NCBI RefSeq assembly: GCF_900142915.1
Contig: NZ_FRCM01000008.1
Location: 62,001-126,000 of the forward strand
Length of the DNA stretch: 64,000 nucleotides
Direction: 5' to 3'
Source: Mucilaginibacter sp. OK098
GTDB taxonomy: Bacteria; Bacteroidota; Bacteroidia; Sphingobacteriales; Sphingobacteriaceae
Notes under the pieces: generated by a model
Told to the model about the DNA's origin: nothing
Database searches by the model: none
Seen by the model: only the letters and a program-made list of their open reading frames with translations
Shown: one piece after another, positions 1 through 7,341 of the stretch
How the letters are laid out: every line of letters begins with the position of its first letter
How positions within the stretch are numbered: position 1 is the stretch's first letter
Translations under genes and position numbers: made by a program

Positions 1-19
1 GTAATGGATAATTTGCCAT
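1..19 (-). CDS. Start of probable eCIS tail tube protein (partial, leaves the window)
   Basis: On the minus strand an ATG at 19 reads Met-Ala-Asn-Tyr-Pro-Leu before the window ends. Tube proteins (gp19/Pvc1-like) of Bacteroidota contractile injection systems often begin this way, and a tube gene is expected directly after a sheath gene. It lies 53 bases downstream of the sheath stop, on the same strand. Only six codons are visible, so this is an inference from position plus a short N-terminal match. A second sheath paralogue is the main alternative. Confidence 0.45.
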
Positions 20-72
20 TTTTGTAGTTTTTATGTTTTACAATAATTTGAAATACTATTTATTACTTGTTA

Positions 73-1539
73 TTACGAGGTTTGCAACATTTGCTCAAAC
101 TGCATAATGATAAATTCGGCCGGACGTGCTACAGCCATCCCGATTTGGATGATAAGCCTTCCTTCTAAAATATCAACAGATGTCATTGTGCTGCCAAGGC
201 CAATATTTACAAAATACGCCTGCTCTGGTTTTGCACCGGCTAATGCGCCATCGCGCCATTTCATGAAAAGATAATTCTCAATCATGGCCTGTACTTTTAC
301 CCAGGTTGCTGAAGTGTTTGGCTCAAAAACAAACATGCCTGTTGAATTTTTAATTGACTGTTCAACAGTGATAAAAAAGCGGCGTACATTGATATATCTC
401 CATTCATTATCATTACCGTCAAGTGTGCGTGCGCCCATAACTACTGTACCAAAGCCATGCGTATTCAATATGGCATTTACTGATTTACCGGTTTGATCAT
501 TTACATTCATCAGGTCCTGATCAATCCTGGCCACAGTAACGTTTGCTTTAACTACATCAGTTAAGGAAACATTTGCAGGGGCTTTCCACACACCAATTTT
601 TTTATCAATACCGCAATAAACGCCGGCCATAGCAGCTGAAGGCGGTAAAGAGATATGTACGTTCTGATACTGGCCCAGGATGTAATTGTATAAGGTTGAG
701 GCAGTAGTTTTAAGCGAAAGCATTGTTGCTCCGGCTCGTGGATTCGGAGCAGGTGTAGCCCCATTCACTGTATAATTGTGAATTGTCAAATTATCAAAGG
801 TAAATGCATAATTATAAACAGTTTCCAGGTGTGGATAGTAAACTGCTGCGTATTGCAAAGCAAACGGAGCCGCACCTGTTGCATTTATATTGTTAATGGT
901 ATTGTTAAGATCAGTGCTGATTGAAGCAGATGTTTTTGGAACTGTTGGCCTGGCAGTATCAAGAACTGCAAAACGATCGCCCAGGGTTGCTGCCTGACTA
1001 GCCATATACTGATTTATAGCACCAAGGTTGGTGGGTGTAGTAGGGTCGGCATCCAGGTGGATTGCTTCAGGACATAACAAAATTGTTGGTCCGTCTATCG
1101 CTCCTACCGCATCAAAGCCACCTTCCAGGTCGGTCAGCGCAATTGAATTGGTGTATTTTCCAACAGATGTTATGTAACAACGTGTACCTCCATTAGCAAA
1201 ATAATGCTTTACTGCATGGTATAAAATATGAGGACTCATATGTGCGGAATCAAGGGTAATCACAGCACTGTAACCCGTTGTTTTTCCGCCTGATTGTTTC
1301 TCATCAACATCAATGGTAATATGAGTTGGGTCTTCAACATCCGGTCCGCCAAAAAACTGCACGTAATCACTCATGCTATTGATGGGTGTAGGTACCTTTG
1401 CCAGGTCGTCTGTAACCAGGTTAGTAGCTATACTTGTATAGCCTACAAAAGCAGGAACAGCAGATTCTACTTCTGCTATTGAAGGTGGAAGGGTAGATAT
1501 TTCCTCTACATATACACCCGGAGATCTGTAATTTGCCAT
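73..1539 (-). CDS. Contractile injection system tail sheath protein
   Basis: This 488-residue protein begins with the sheath signature SPGVYVEEI (residues 6-14). It ends in the conserved sheath C-terminal domain, from about residue 385 (INVRRFF) through FEPNTSATW and the final beta/alpha elements. Sheath subunits polymerise around the inner tube and contract to drive it through a target membrane. Its length fits the eCIS (Pvc2/Afp2-type) sheaths. The neighbours are a DUF4255 protein and an unknown protein upstream and a probable tube gene downstream. There is no capsid, terminase or integrase in view, which favours an extracellular injection system over a prophage, although the rest of the operon lies outside the window. 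The ATG is 14 bases after the previous stop. Confidence 0.93.
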   Translation of the reverse strand: MANYRSPGVYVEEISTLPPSIAEVESAVPAFVGYTSIATNLVTDDLAKVPTPINSMSDYVQFFGGPDVEDPTHITIDVDEKQSGGKTTGYSAVITLDSAHMSPHILYHAVKHYFANGGTRCYITSVGKYTNSIALTDLEGGFDAVGAIDGPTILLCPEAIHLDADPTTPTNLGAINQYMASQAATLGDRFAVLDTARPTVPKTSASISTDLNNTINNINATGAAPFALQYAAVYYPHLETVYNYAFTFDNLTIHNYTVNGATPAPNPRAGATMLSLKTTASTLYNYILGQYQNVHISLPPSAAMAGVYCGIDKKIGVWKAPANVSLTDVVKANVTVARIDQDLMNVNDQTGKSVNAILNTHGFGTVVMGARTLDGNDNEWRYINVRRFFITVEQSIKNSTGMFVFEPNTSATWVKVQAMIENYLFMKWRDGALAGAKPEQAYFVNIGLGSTMTSVDILEGRLIIQIGMAVARPAEFIIMQFEQMLQTS

Positions 1540-1553
1540 TTTTTTTATTGGTT

Positions 1554-2744
1554 TTAAAGTGTTATAAATACGTCTGAATAAATAGTTGGAAGGCTGCCCG
1601 AATCAATGATAGCTGTTGATGGATAAGGCAGGCTGGTTTTTACAACTGCTGTTTTAGCTGGTGTTTTTGTGTATTTGCTTAGTGTTATTATAAGCGGATC
1701 TTTTGTTGCGCTTGTTGATGATGTATATTTTTCAAACAGGGTAATATTGCTCATCGATACAAATACCAGGCTTAAATCAGCGCTTGAGGCCAGCTTAAAT
1801 TTAATGGTTGTATCATTGGAGCTTATAGCCAGTTGTTTTATAAAATCCGTTTTTTGAACCGGGGTAAGTTTGGCCATTTCAAGGTAAAGCGGGCTATTGG
1901 TTTGCAACTGGATAGTATAGCGCCACACGGTTGGACGGTTTTTGAACAATGCCACATAATTTGGCCTTGCAGGAACAAGTGACCTGTCTGGCTCAACGAT
2001 TCTGTAATTTGCAGACAAGCTTGCCGATAACGAAAGCTCTATTACTCCAAATACCTGCTGGTTAGCCATGCTACCCAAAAAGTAAAATGTATCTGTCACA
2101 ATATTATTGATCAACAGTTGGCAACACCCTGAAGGCAGCGAAGAAAGATCAAACGTAATGTCTGACTGGGTGCCCTGAACAATAACAGACCTGGCGGTAA
2201 CTACAGCACCGGTTAAAAGATGCTTAACTTTTGCTTTGCTTGCAGTTATAACTCCAGCAAAATTAAATGTATAATTAGCAGAAGATTTTTTAAGCTGATC
2301 AACGTTGCCGTCAACCCCGGTTGCGTTTTTTGTTAAATGAAGGTTATTGCGGGCTGCGGCTAGGTCCTTTACCTGGTTACTGAAGTAATAAATATTCCCG
2401 GCATTTAACTGGGTTGGCAGGGTATCAAAATTAACCAGTGCGGGGTTTTGCAGCAGCATGAAAAAGCTAAGTTTATCCGCATTGGTTACAGCATTCCTTA
2501 AAAGATCATTACCCGCCAGATTTTTTCCTGATGTGCCAGCCATTACCACAAAGCCACCTGTTGTGTCAGTATTTTTAAATACCATATTTTTCGCCTTCAT
2601 AAAGGCCATACATTCAGCTGTTGGCACAATAGTGAAATCTAATTTGGGAGTTGCCTGGTAGCTTGCGCATATTTGATTACTATAAAATAATTGCATAACC
2701 TGCATGGTTACTAATTCTGAATATTTTACTATTACTGTAGCCAT
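1554..2744 (-). CDS. Unrecognised eCIS-operon protein
   Basis: This 396-residue protein sits between the DUF4255 protein (6-base gap) and the sheath (14-base gap), so it is almost certainly co-transcribed with the injection-system genes. I do not recognise its family. It has no signal peptide and no membrane segment. The first 120 residues mix alpha and beta elements and contain a Gly-rich stretch (MAGTSGKN), and the rest is Ser/Thr-rich and probably beta-strand. It starts MATVIVKYSEL, much like a structural protein. A sheath-like or tail-accessory role is possible from position alone. No cytotoxic-effector motif is visible. Confidence 0.8.
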   Translation of the reverse strand: MATVIVKYSELVTMQVMQLFYSNQICASYQATPKLDFTIVPTAECMAFMKAKNMVFKNTDTTGGFVVMAGTSGKNLAGNDLLRNAVTNADKLSFFMLLQNPALVNFDTLPTQLNAGNIYYFSNQVKDLAAARNNLHLTKNATGVDGNVDQLKKSSANYTFNFAGVITASKAKVKHLLTGAVVTARSVIVQGTQSDITFDLSSLPSGCCQLLINNIVTDTFYFLGSMANQQVFGVIELSLSASLSANYRIVEPDRSLVPARPNYVALFKNRPTVWRYTIQLQTNSPLYLEMAKLTPVQKTDFIKQLAISSNDTTIKFKLASSADLSLVFVSMSNITLFEKYTSSTSATKDPLIITLSKYTKTPAKTAVVKTSLPYPSTAIIDSGSLPTIYSDVFITL

Positions 2745-2750
2745 AATAAA

Positions 2751-3365
2751 TCAGTTTTCAACAAAATTAAGTTCACTAATTGCGGTAACCTTATCGTCGC
2801 TTTTGGTTTCAAACACAGTAAGCATTTTTACCCGGTAAACTGCACTCGGCATATATTTGGAACTCAGCATTCCCCATAGGTTGTTCTGCTGTTCAAATGT
2901 CAGGCTCACCAGTTTAAAGCTTAACCTGTCAATCAGTTGCCACACCTTATTAACAGGGTCGGTTACTGATGCATTGAGCGAGGGGTATTTCTGGCTGTCA
3001 AATACAGAATGTGACTGAAAAAACTCTATCACGTCCGAAAGGTCACGCAATGCTGTAGGATAGTCGGAATTGTTTGCTACAAAAAGAAGAAACAGATCAA
3101 TCTCAACCGGTGGATTTAGTTTTAAAAACTTTTTGTCATCTGTTGGCAAATAATAGGATTGCTTACCTTCCCGCCTTTCTTCCTCTATATTTACCAGCAT
3201 TATAGTAACATGCGTACTATCCGTTATATTAATATTTCCATTAGGTAAAACAATCGACTTTAAGTCAACCACATTACCGGCACTATAGATTGAAGGATCT
3301 TGCTCCCGGTCAACCATGTAGTTCTCCAGCTCTTTTTTTATAAATTCAAGTGCAGTACGAATCAT
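2751..3365 (-). CDS. DUF4255 (Pvc16 N-terminal-like) eCIS cap/tail terminator protein
   Basis: This 204-residue protein has the DUF4255 pattern: MIRTALEFIKKELENYM at the N-terminus, a central ITDSTHVTIMLVNIEEER strand, then NPPVEIDLFLLFVANNSDYPTALRDLSDVIEFFQS, and a C-terminal VYRVKMLTVFE strand. In known eCIS loci (PVC, Afp, AlgoCIS) Pvc16-type proteins cap the sheath/tube end. Here it is the first gene of the minus-strand eCIS operon, with about 600 bases of non-coding DNA upstream, so the operon promoter should lie just above 3365. Confidence 0.88.
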   Translation of the reverse strand: MIRTALEFIKKELENYMVDREQDPSIYSAGNVVDLKSIVLPNGNINITDSTHVTIMLVNIEEERREGKQSYYLPTDDKKFLKLNPPVEIDLFLLFVANNSDYPTALRDLSDVIEFFQSHSVFDSQKYPSLNASVTDPVNKVWQLIDRLSFKLVSLTFEQQNNLWGMLSSKYMPSAVYRVKMLTVFETKSDDKVTAISELNFVEN

Positions 3366-3443
3366 ATACTTGTATTAATAAGTTATCAAACTTTGTGTCT
3401 TGTATAATTGGTTACTCAATATTAAACATCCAATATTAAAGCG

Positions 3444-3474
3444 ATCATATTTTAATATTAAATTAAAATATGAT
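3444..3474. repeat. 13-bp perfect inverted repeat in the eCIS leader region
   Basis: ATCATATTTTAAT (3444-3456) and its exact reverse complement (3462-3474) flank a 5-base spacer. It lies 79-109 bases upstream of the DUF4255 start. It could be an operator, or a hairpin in the 5' leader of the eCIS transcript. All stem pairs but two are A-T, so a strong terminator is unlikely. Confidence 0.7.
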
Positions 3475-3628
3475 ATCAAAAATTATATCTGTATCAATCT
3501 AAAAGATAATTTATAATTAAATTCAGTAACAGACCACTGTATGGATCGCTGGTCAGGTTCAGTTAGGTTTCAATTTTTTATCTGGAATAAAGTTATTTAC
3601 TAACCTATTGGTGCACAAGAGTATTTAC

Positions 3629-3660
3629 ACGTAATTACGTAAGTATTTTTACGTAAAAAT
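3629..3660. repeat. Twin palindromes, candidate operator
   Basis: A perfect 12-bp palindrome ACGTAATTACGT (3629-3640) is followed after four bases by a perfect 16-bp palindrome ATTTTTACGTAAAAAT (3645-3660). Both carry a TACGTA-like core, with core centres 18 bases apart. This looks like a two-site operator for a dimeric regulator of the eCIS operon. The palindromes are seen directly; the function is inferred. Confidence 0.5.
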
Positions 3661-3975
3661 AAACAGGTGAAAAAACTCAAAAAAGCCACAAAGCCCCATA
3701 ATGTTCAAATAATGATTGTTTTTTAATTAATATGAAATAATTATAATTCATTAAAAAATTGCCAATTATCGTATATTAATACCAATCGTGATATTTAATA
3801 AAGAATTTGATAAGTTGGATTAAAAATCAGGGGGTATCATTCATGGCAATAGGCCGGTGATAATTACTCTTTTGAATTACGGGAATTTGAGTTGATGCGG
3901 GCTCCATATTACTATTAAATTAACAGCGCCCCTAAATTGAGATACTTATGCTATCTTTATGTAAACTTAAGCACC

Positions 3976-4386
3976 ATGTCAGCAATTCATTTTATCCTGT
4001 CGGCTATTTCAATTGGTTTTGCAAATACCGTTATTGAATGGTTTTTTATCGGCTTTTTGTTTCATAAATACCAGGCTCTTACCCCTCAAACCTGGCGACC
4101 GGAAAACTACTCAAACTATACTTACAGTACTTTGCTATCGCTTTTATTCGGTGTGCTGTTTACTTTATTTTATCTAAAAATCGGGGCGCATTATGTGCTG
4201 CCGGGGAGTTTGTGGTCACATATCAAATTAGGGCTCATCTGTTTCGCATGTTTCAGTTTCGTTTCAGCCATTAACAACTCTATCTATATTAATTACGATA
4301 AAAAATTTGTCGCCGGTTTGTTAATCGCTTCATGCCTTACTTATATTTCGGCAGCAATAATTGTAAGTTTATTTTACTGGCGATAA
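3976..4386 (+). CDS. Small four-helix membrane protein, family unclear
   Basis: From the ATG at 3976 (MSAIHFILSAISIGF) this is a 136-residue protein with four predicted membrane helices: about residues 1-25, 50-70, 80-100 and 112-134. A longer reading from a TTG at 3937 adds 13 residues without improving the protein, so I prefer the ATG. The layout resembles the DUF1761-type small membrane proteins, but I am not certain of the family and assign no function. A strong palindromic terminator follows directly. Confidence 0.7.
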   Translation: MSAIHFILSAISIGFANTVIEWFFIGFLFHKYQALTPQTWRPENYSNYTYSTLLSLLFGVLFTLFYLKIGAHYVLPGSLWSHIKLGLICFACFSFVSAINNSIYINYDKKFVAGLLIASCLTYISAAIIVSLFYWR

Positions 4387-4393
4387 TTTCTGC

Positions 4394-4435
4394 AAAACAG
4401 GAAAGCCAATGAATTCTCATTGGCTTTCCTGTTTT
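4394..4435. terminator. Bidirectional terminator hairpin
   Basis: A 42-base perfect palindrome has arms AAAACAGGAAAGCCAATGA around an ATTC centre. It is flanked by A and T runs on either side and lies between convergent genes ending at 4386 (plus) and 4476 (minus). It should terminate both. Confidence 0.9.
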
Positions 4436-4475
4436 ATAAAACTGGTCTTTCACCGGCTTTATGAAAAATCTATAA

Positions 4476-5030
4476 TTATTTTGATGACTGGTAATAAAGC
4501 ACGACAACACCTCCCTCCAGTGGCTGGGTTTTAACAAGCTTCAAACCGGCAGCATACATTCCTTCCTTAAATAAACGCTTTCCGCTCCCAATAATAATGG
4601 GATGGACCATGAACCTGTATTCATCAACAAGATCAGCCTCCATTAACAGCTGAACAAGCTCACCGCTGCCTTCCAGCATAATTTCATTACCGGGCAGTTG
4701 TTTCAACTTGCCGATCTCTTCAGCTATGTTTTCTTTAATAACGATTGTGTTATTCCAGTCGGCTTTTTCAAGCGTTGATGAAACTACATATTTGGGCACA
4801 CTGTTCAGCTTGTCTGCCACCCCGTCCTCATTATTCTTCATGGCCGACCAGTAAGGCGCCAGCATCTCATAAGTTTTGCGTCCAAATAATATAGCATCAC
4901 AAGTTCTGTGGCACTCCTGGATATAGGCTTGCCTTGATTCACTGTCATATGGCATAAACCACTCGCCCATTTTTTCTGCATCAAATACGCCATCCAGCGT
5001 AATCCATTCCGAAACTATTAGCTTTCTCAT
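4476..5030 (-). CDS. Dihydrofolate-reductase-fold protein (RibD C-terminal family)
   Basis: This 184-residue protein begins MRKLIVSEWITLDGVF, the typical start of stand-alone RibD-C/DHFR-like reductases. ILFGRKTYEML (about residues 48-58) and IMLEGSGELVQLLMEADLVDEYRFMVHPIIIGSGKRLF (about 117-155) match the NADPH-binding and C-terminal parts of the fold. It probably reduces an unknown small substrate with NADPH; such proteins are common single-gene units and are neither true FolA nor RibD. It is transcribed alone, 88 bases upstream of nothing but a spacer, with an AraC gene downstream of its promoter region on the same strand. Confidence 0.85.
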   Translation of the reverse strand: MRKLIVSEWITLDGVFDAEKMGEWFMPYDSESRQAYIQECHRTCDAILFGRKTYEMLAPYWSAMKNNEDGVADKLNSVPKYVVSSTLEKADWNNTIVIKENIAEEIGKLKQLPGNEIMLEGSGELVQLLMEADLVDEYRFMVHPIIIGSGKRLFKEGMYAAGLKLVKTQPLEGGVVVLYYQSSK

Positions 5031-5118
5031 TTTAATTTGATTTAGTTTGTTTTTAATAACACAAAGTAAGGGCAGCCAAATTTTGTATGATAGAACAAAT
5101 CCGACAATTTTAAATTTT

Positions 5119-5910
5119 TCAACGCGGAAAGTCAGAGGCTCGTTTTAAATATTCAAGGGGTGAGCAATTGGTAAATTCATTAAAGGCCCGGATCAGGTGA
5201 CTTTGGTCTGCATAGCCGTTTTCATAAGCAACATCAGCCATCCCCGAAAATTGATTCTGGCTGAGTTGCTGAAGTGCCGAATGAAACTGGCAGATTCTGC
5301 TAAATGTTTTTGGTGAAACACCTACATGAAATTCAAACAATCGTTGAAGGGTCCGTTCGGTAACATAAAGCTCTTTTTGAACATTGGTAAGTGATATTAA
5401 ACCCTTACTTTTTTGTATAGTCTGTGTAGCAAATGAAATGGGATTGTTTATGCTAAGTTTATTAAGTCCCGAAAGTTTTAGCACATAACTATTCATCAGC
5501 TGTAAACGTTTATCTAAAGAAGTTGCATTGAGCAGCTGTTCTTTCAGGCTCATTTCCCTGGCAGGTTCCGTAAGGCTTAAATCAAGGCCAATATCTGTTA
5601 ACTCTTTTGCATCAATTCCAAACAAATTTTTTAAAATATGCGGATACAGAAAGTAAGCTATAACAACAACATAGCCGCGGGTATAGAGTTCAATTGGTTT
5701 AATGTTTTGCCCGTAAAGCACTAAGTTATTATTGTTTTTATTACTGTTTATAATCAGCCCCGTATCGGTGATCTGGAAAGTAATACTGGGAGAGCCATTA
5801 GCAATAAGGGGGAGAATTGCTTCGCGGTAGATATTATTATTTTCAATAACAACTATGTTACTTACATAAGCAGCAATTGAAGGGTGAGGAATAATTGATT
5901 GCGTTTTCAT
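5119..5910 (-). CDS. AraC-family transcriptional regulator
   Basis: The 263-residue protein has an N-terminal sensing region of the kind found in DUF6597-type regulators (about 1-150, starting with MKTQSIIPHPSIAAYVSNIVVIE in two parts). The C-terminal AraC double helix-turn-helix is at about 160-260 (TERTLQRLFEFHVGVSPKTF, then ADVAYENGYADQSHLIRAFNEF and CSPLEYL). The final arginine-containing tail is short. The next gene downstream on the same strand is the RibD-like reductase (88-base gap), a possible target, but no link is proven. Confidence 0.88.
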   Translation of the reverse strand: MKTQSIIPHPSIAAYVSNIVVIENNNIYREAILPLIANGSPSITFQITDTGLIINSNKNNNNLVLYGQNIKPIELYTRGYVVVIAYFLYPHILKNLFGIDAKELTDIGLDLSLTEPAREMSLKEQLLNATSLDKRLQLMNSYVLKLSGLNKLSINNPISFATQTIQKSKGLISLTNVQKELYVTERTLQRLFEFHVGVSPKTFSRICQFHSALQQLSQNQFSGMADVAYENGYADQSHLIRAFNEFTNCSPLEYLKRASDFPR

Positions 5911-6032
5911 TCCCTGGATAATATAATCTTACTATTTAAGCATCTAAGTTAAAACCATATACAGCCTTACGTTATACCGCTAATTTACACATATAAAGCA
6001 AATTGATTATAAGTTACCTGTATTAAGATCTG

Positions 6033-7163
6033 TTATTTAGTTTCAGCAGTTTGCTCAAGCTGCCCAATCTTATCAAACATAACTTTGAAAGTGTTCCATG
6101 GGGTTTTATCACCGGCTGCGGGATTTACCGTTTTTCCGTAATACCCGTCAAGAAATTGAACCGGCGATGACCATACAGTTTCTGCAATTCCGTAAAAACG
6201 CCCTTTAAGCTCCTTACCTGATATAGCCCGTGAACGGTAAAAGTTTTCTACCTGGCTTACTGCTACCTGAGGGCGGTTCCAGGCACAGGTTACAACCCTG
6301 AGGCCTTTCATAGCAAAATAAACTGCAGTTTGGTTATCCTGATCGTATTGCCAGTCGCAGATCACCACATCGCGGGGGATCAGGTCGATGGCTTTATAGG
6401 TATTATTATAACTGGCTGCCCACTCACCAATACCTGTAGTCCTGCCGTCAATTAAACGGTCGCCCCAGATCCACAGCTCGCGGTTTTGCCCGGCAAGGTG
6501 ATCACGGATAGTTTGTACCTCGTTGGCAAAAAGAACGGCTTTATCGCGGCCTGCGCAACGCGGGCACTTATCCTCGCCCAAATAAAAAACCTCATCCATG
6601 CCTGCATGGAAAGCTTTGGCTTCAAATACATCAGTAATCTCATCCACCAGGTCGAACACAACCTTGTGCACGCCGGGATGAAGCGGGCAATAGCTTTTGC
6701 AATACAAACCATCGGCATTGGGCCATTTATATTCAGCAGCAGTAGCCGGCATTTTTACCCATGGGTTTTCATCAAATTCGGGGTAAACCTTCAACAGCAT
6801 CCCGGTTTTACTGGCCCATGACTGGTGCCCCAGCAAATTAATCTGCGGAATAATACTGATGCCATTCTTTTTACAAGCCTCAACCAACTTTCTGACATCG
6901 CTTTTTGACAGGCATATAGAATCCCGAAGCTCCGGGTGGCTTTTAAATTGGTAATTGAAATCAACCCGCAGGATCAGCGTGTTTACCTTCCGCGGTGCCA
7001 GTTCTTCATTAATAAATTTAACAAAATCGGCTACGCCATTTGGCCTCGGGGCTGCAATAGCAAAACCTTTTACCTGGTATAGGCTATCGGTACTTTGCCT
7101 TGCAAAGGCTTTAAAAGTAAAAAAAACGACTATCAGCAACAGTAAGCATTTAGGTATTTTCAT
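6033..7163 (-). CDS. GH20-like glycoside hydrolase, secreted
   Basis: The 376-residue protein starts with a signal peptide (residues 1-22, ending AFA). A TIM-barrel catalytic domain carries the family-20 signature FHAGMDEVF with the adjacent acid pair Asp190-Glu191. GH20 enzymes release terminal beta-linked hexosamines by substrate-assisted catalysis. The preceding strand IIPQINLLGHQSW and the later WGDRL and ICDWQY segments fit a barrel. The usual N-terminal GH20b domain is absent, so the protein is shorter than classical beta-hexosaminidases, and several cysteines (CKSYCP, CPRC) are unusual. The exact substrate is unknown. It is monocistronic. Confidence 0.8.
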   Translation of the reverse strand: MKIPKCLLLLIVVFFTFKAFARQSTDSLYQVKGFAIAAPRPNGVADFVKFINEELAPRKVNTLILRVDFNYQFKSHPELRDSICLSKSDVRKLVEACKKNGISIIPQINLLGHQSWASKTGMLLKVYPEFDENPWVKMPATAAEYKWPNADGLYCKSYCPLHPGVHKVVFDLVDEITDVFEAKAFHAGMDEVFYLGEDKCPRCAGRDKAVLFANEVQTIRDHLAGQNRELWIWGDRLIDGRTTGIGEWAASYNNTYKAIDLIPRDVVICDWQYDQDNQTAVYFAMKGLRVVTCAWNRPQVAVSQVENFYRSRAISGKELKGRFYGIAETVWSSPVQFLDGYYGKTVNPAAGDKTPWNTFKVMFDKIGQLEQTAETK

Positions 7164-7341
7164 TGGGATAAAGATTTATTTAAGTTAACGAAAACTAAGT
7201 TACCATAAATAGCAGCTTTATTTAAAAATGAACCCGGTTTTTAGCAGTTGTAGTGCAGAAATAGTACTATCAAAAGAAGATCAGTCCTCCCGGTGACTTC
7301 AAAGTATATGAAATATTTATACCACGCCGGAGCCTACTCTT

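Larger units (their letters stand above)
3366..3975. promoter_or_regulatory. Long AT-rich upstream region of the eCIS operon
   Basis: About 600 bases separate the minus-strand eCIS operon from the plus-strand membrane protein gene. I find no convincing open reading frame. The region is very AT-rich and carries a hairpin-forming inverted repeat (3444-3474) and two close palindromes (3629-3640 and 3645-3660), listed separately. It should hold the eCIS promoter and the promoter of the gene at 3976. I could not assign a -7/-33 pair with confidence. Confidence 0.55.

Noticed and set aside
1-3365. Prophage remnant
   Set aside because: Sheath plus DUF4255 with no capsid, terminase, integrase or lysis gene fits an eCIS better, though the left edge hides the rest.
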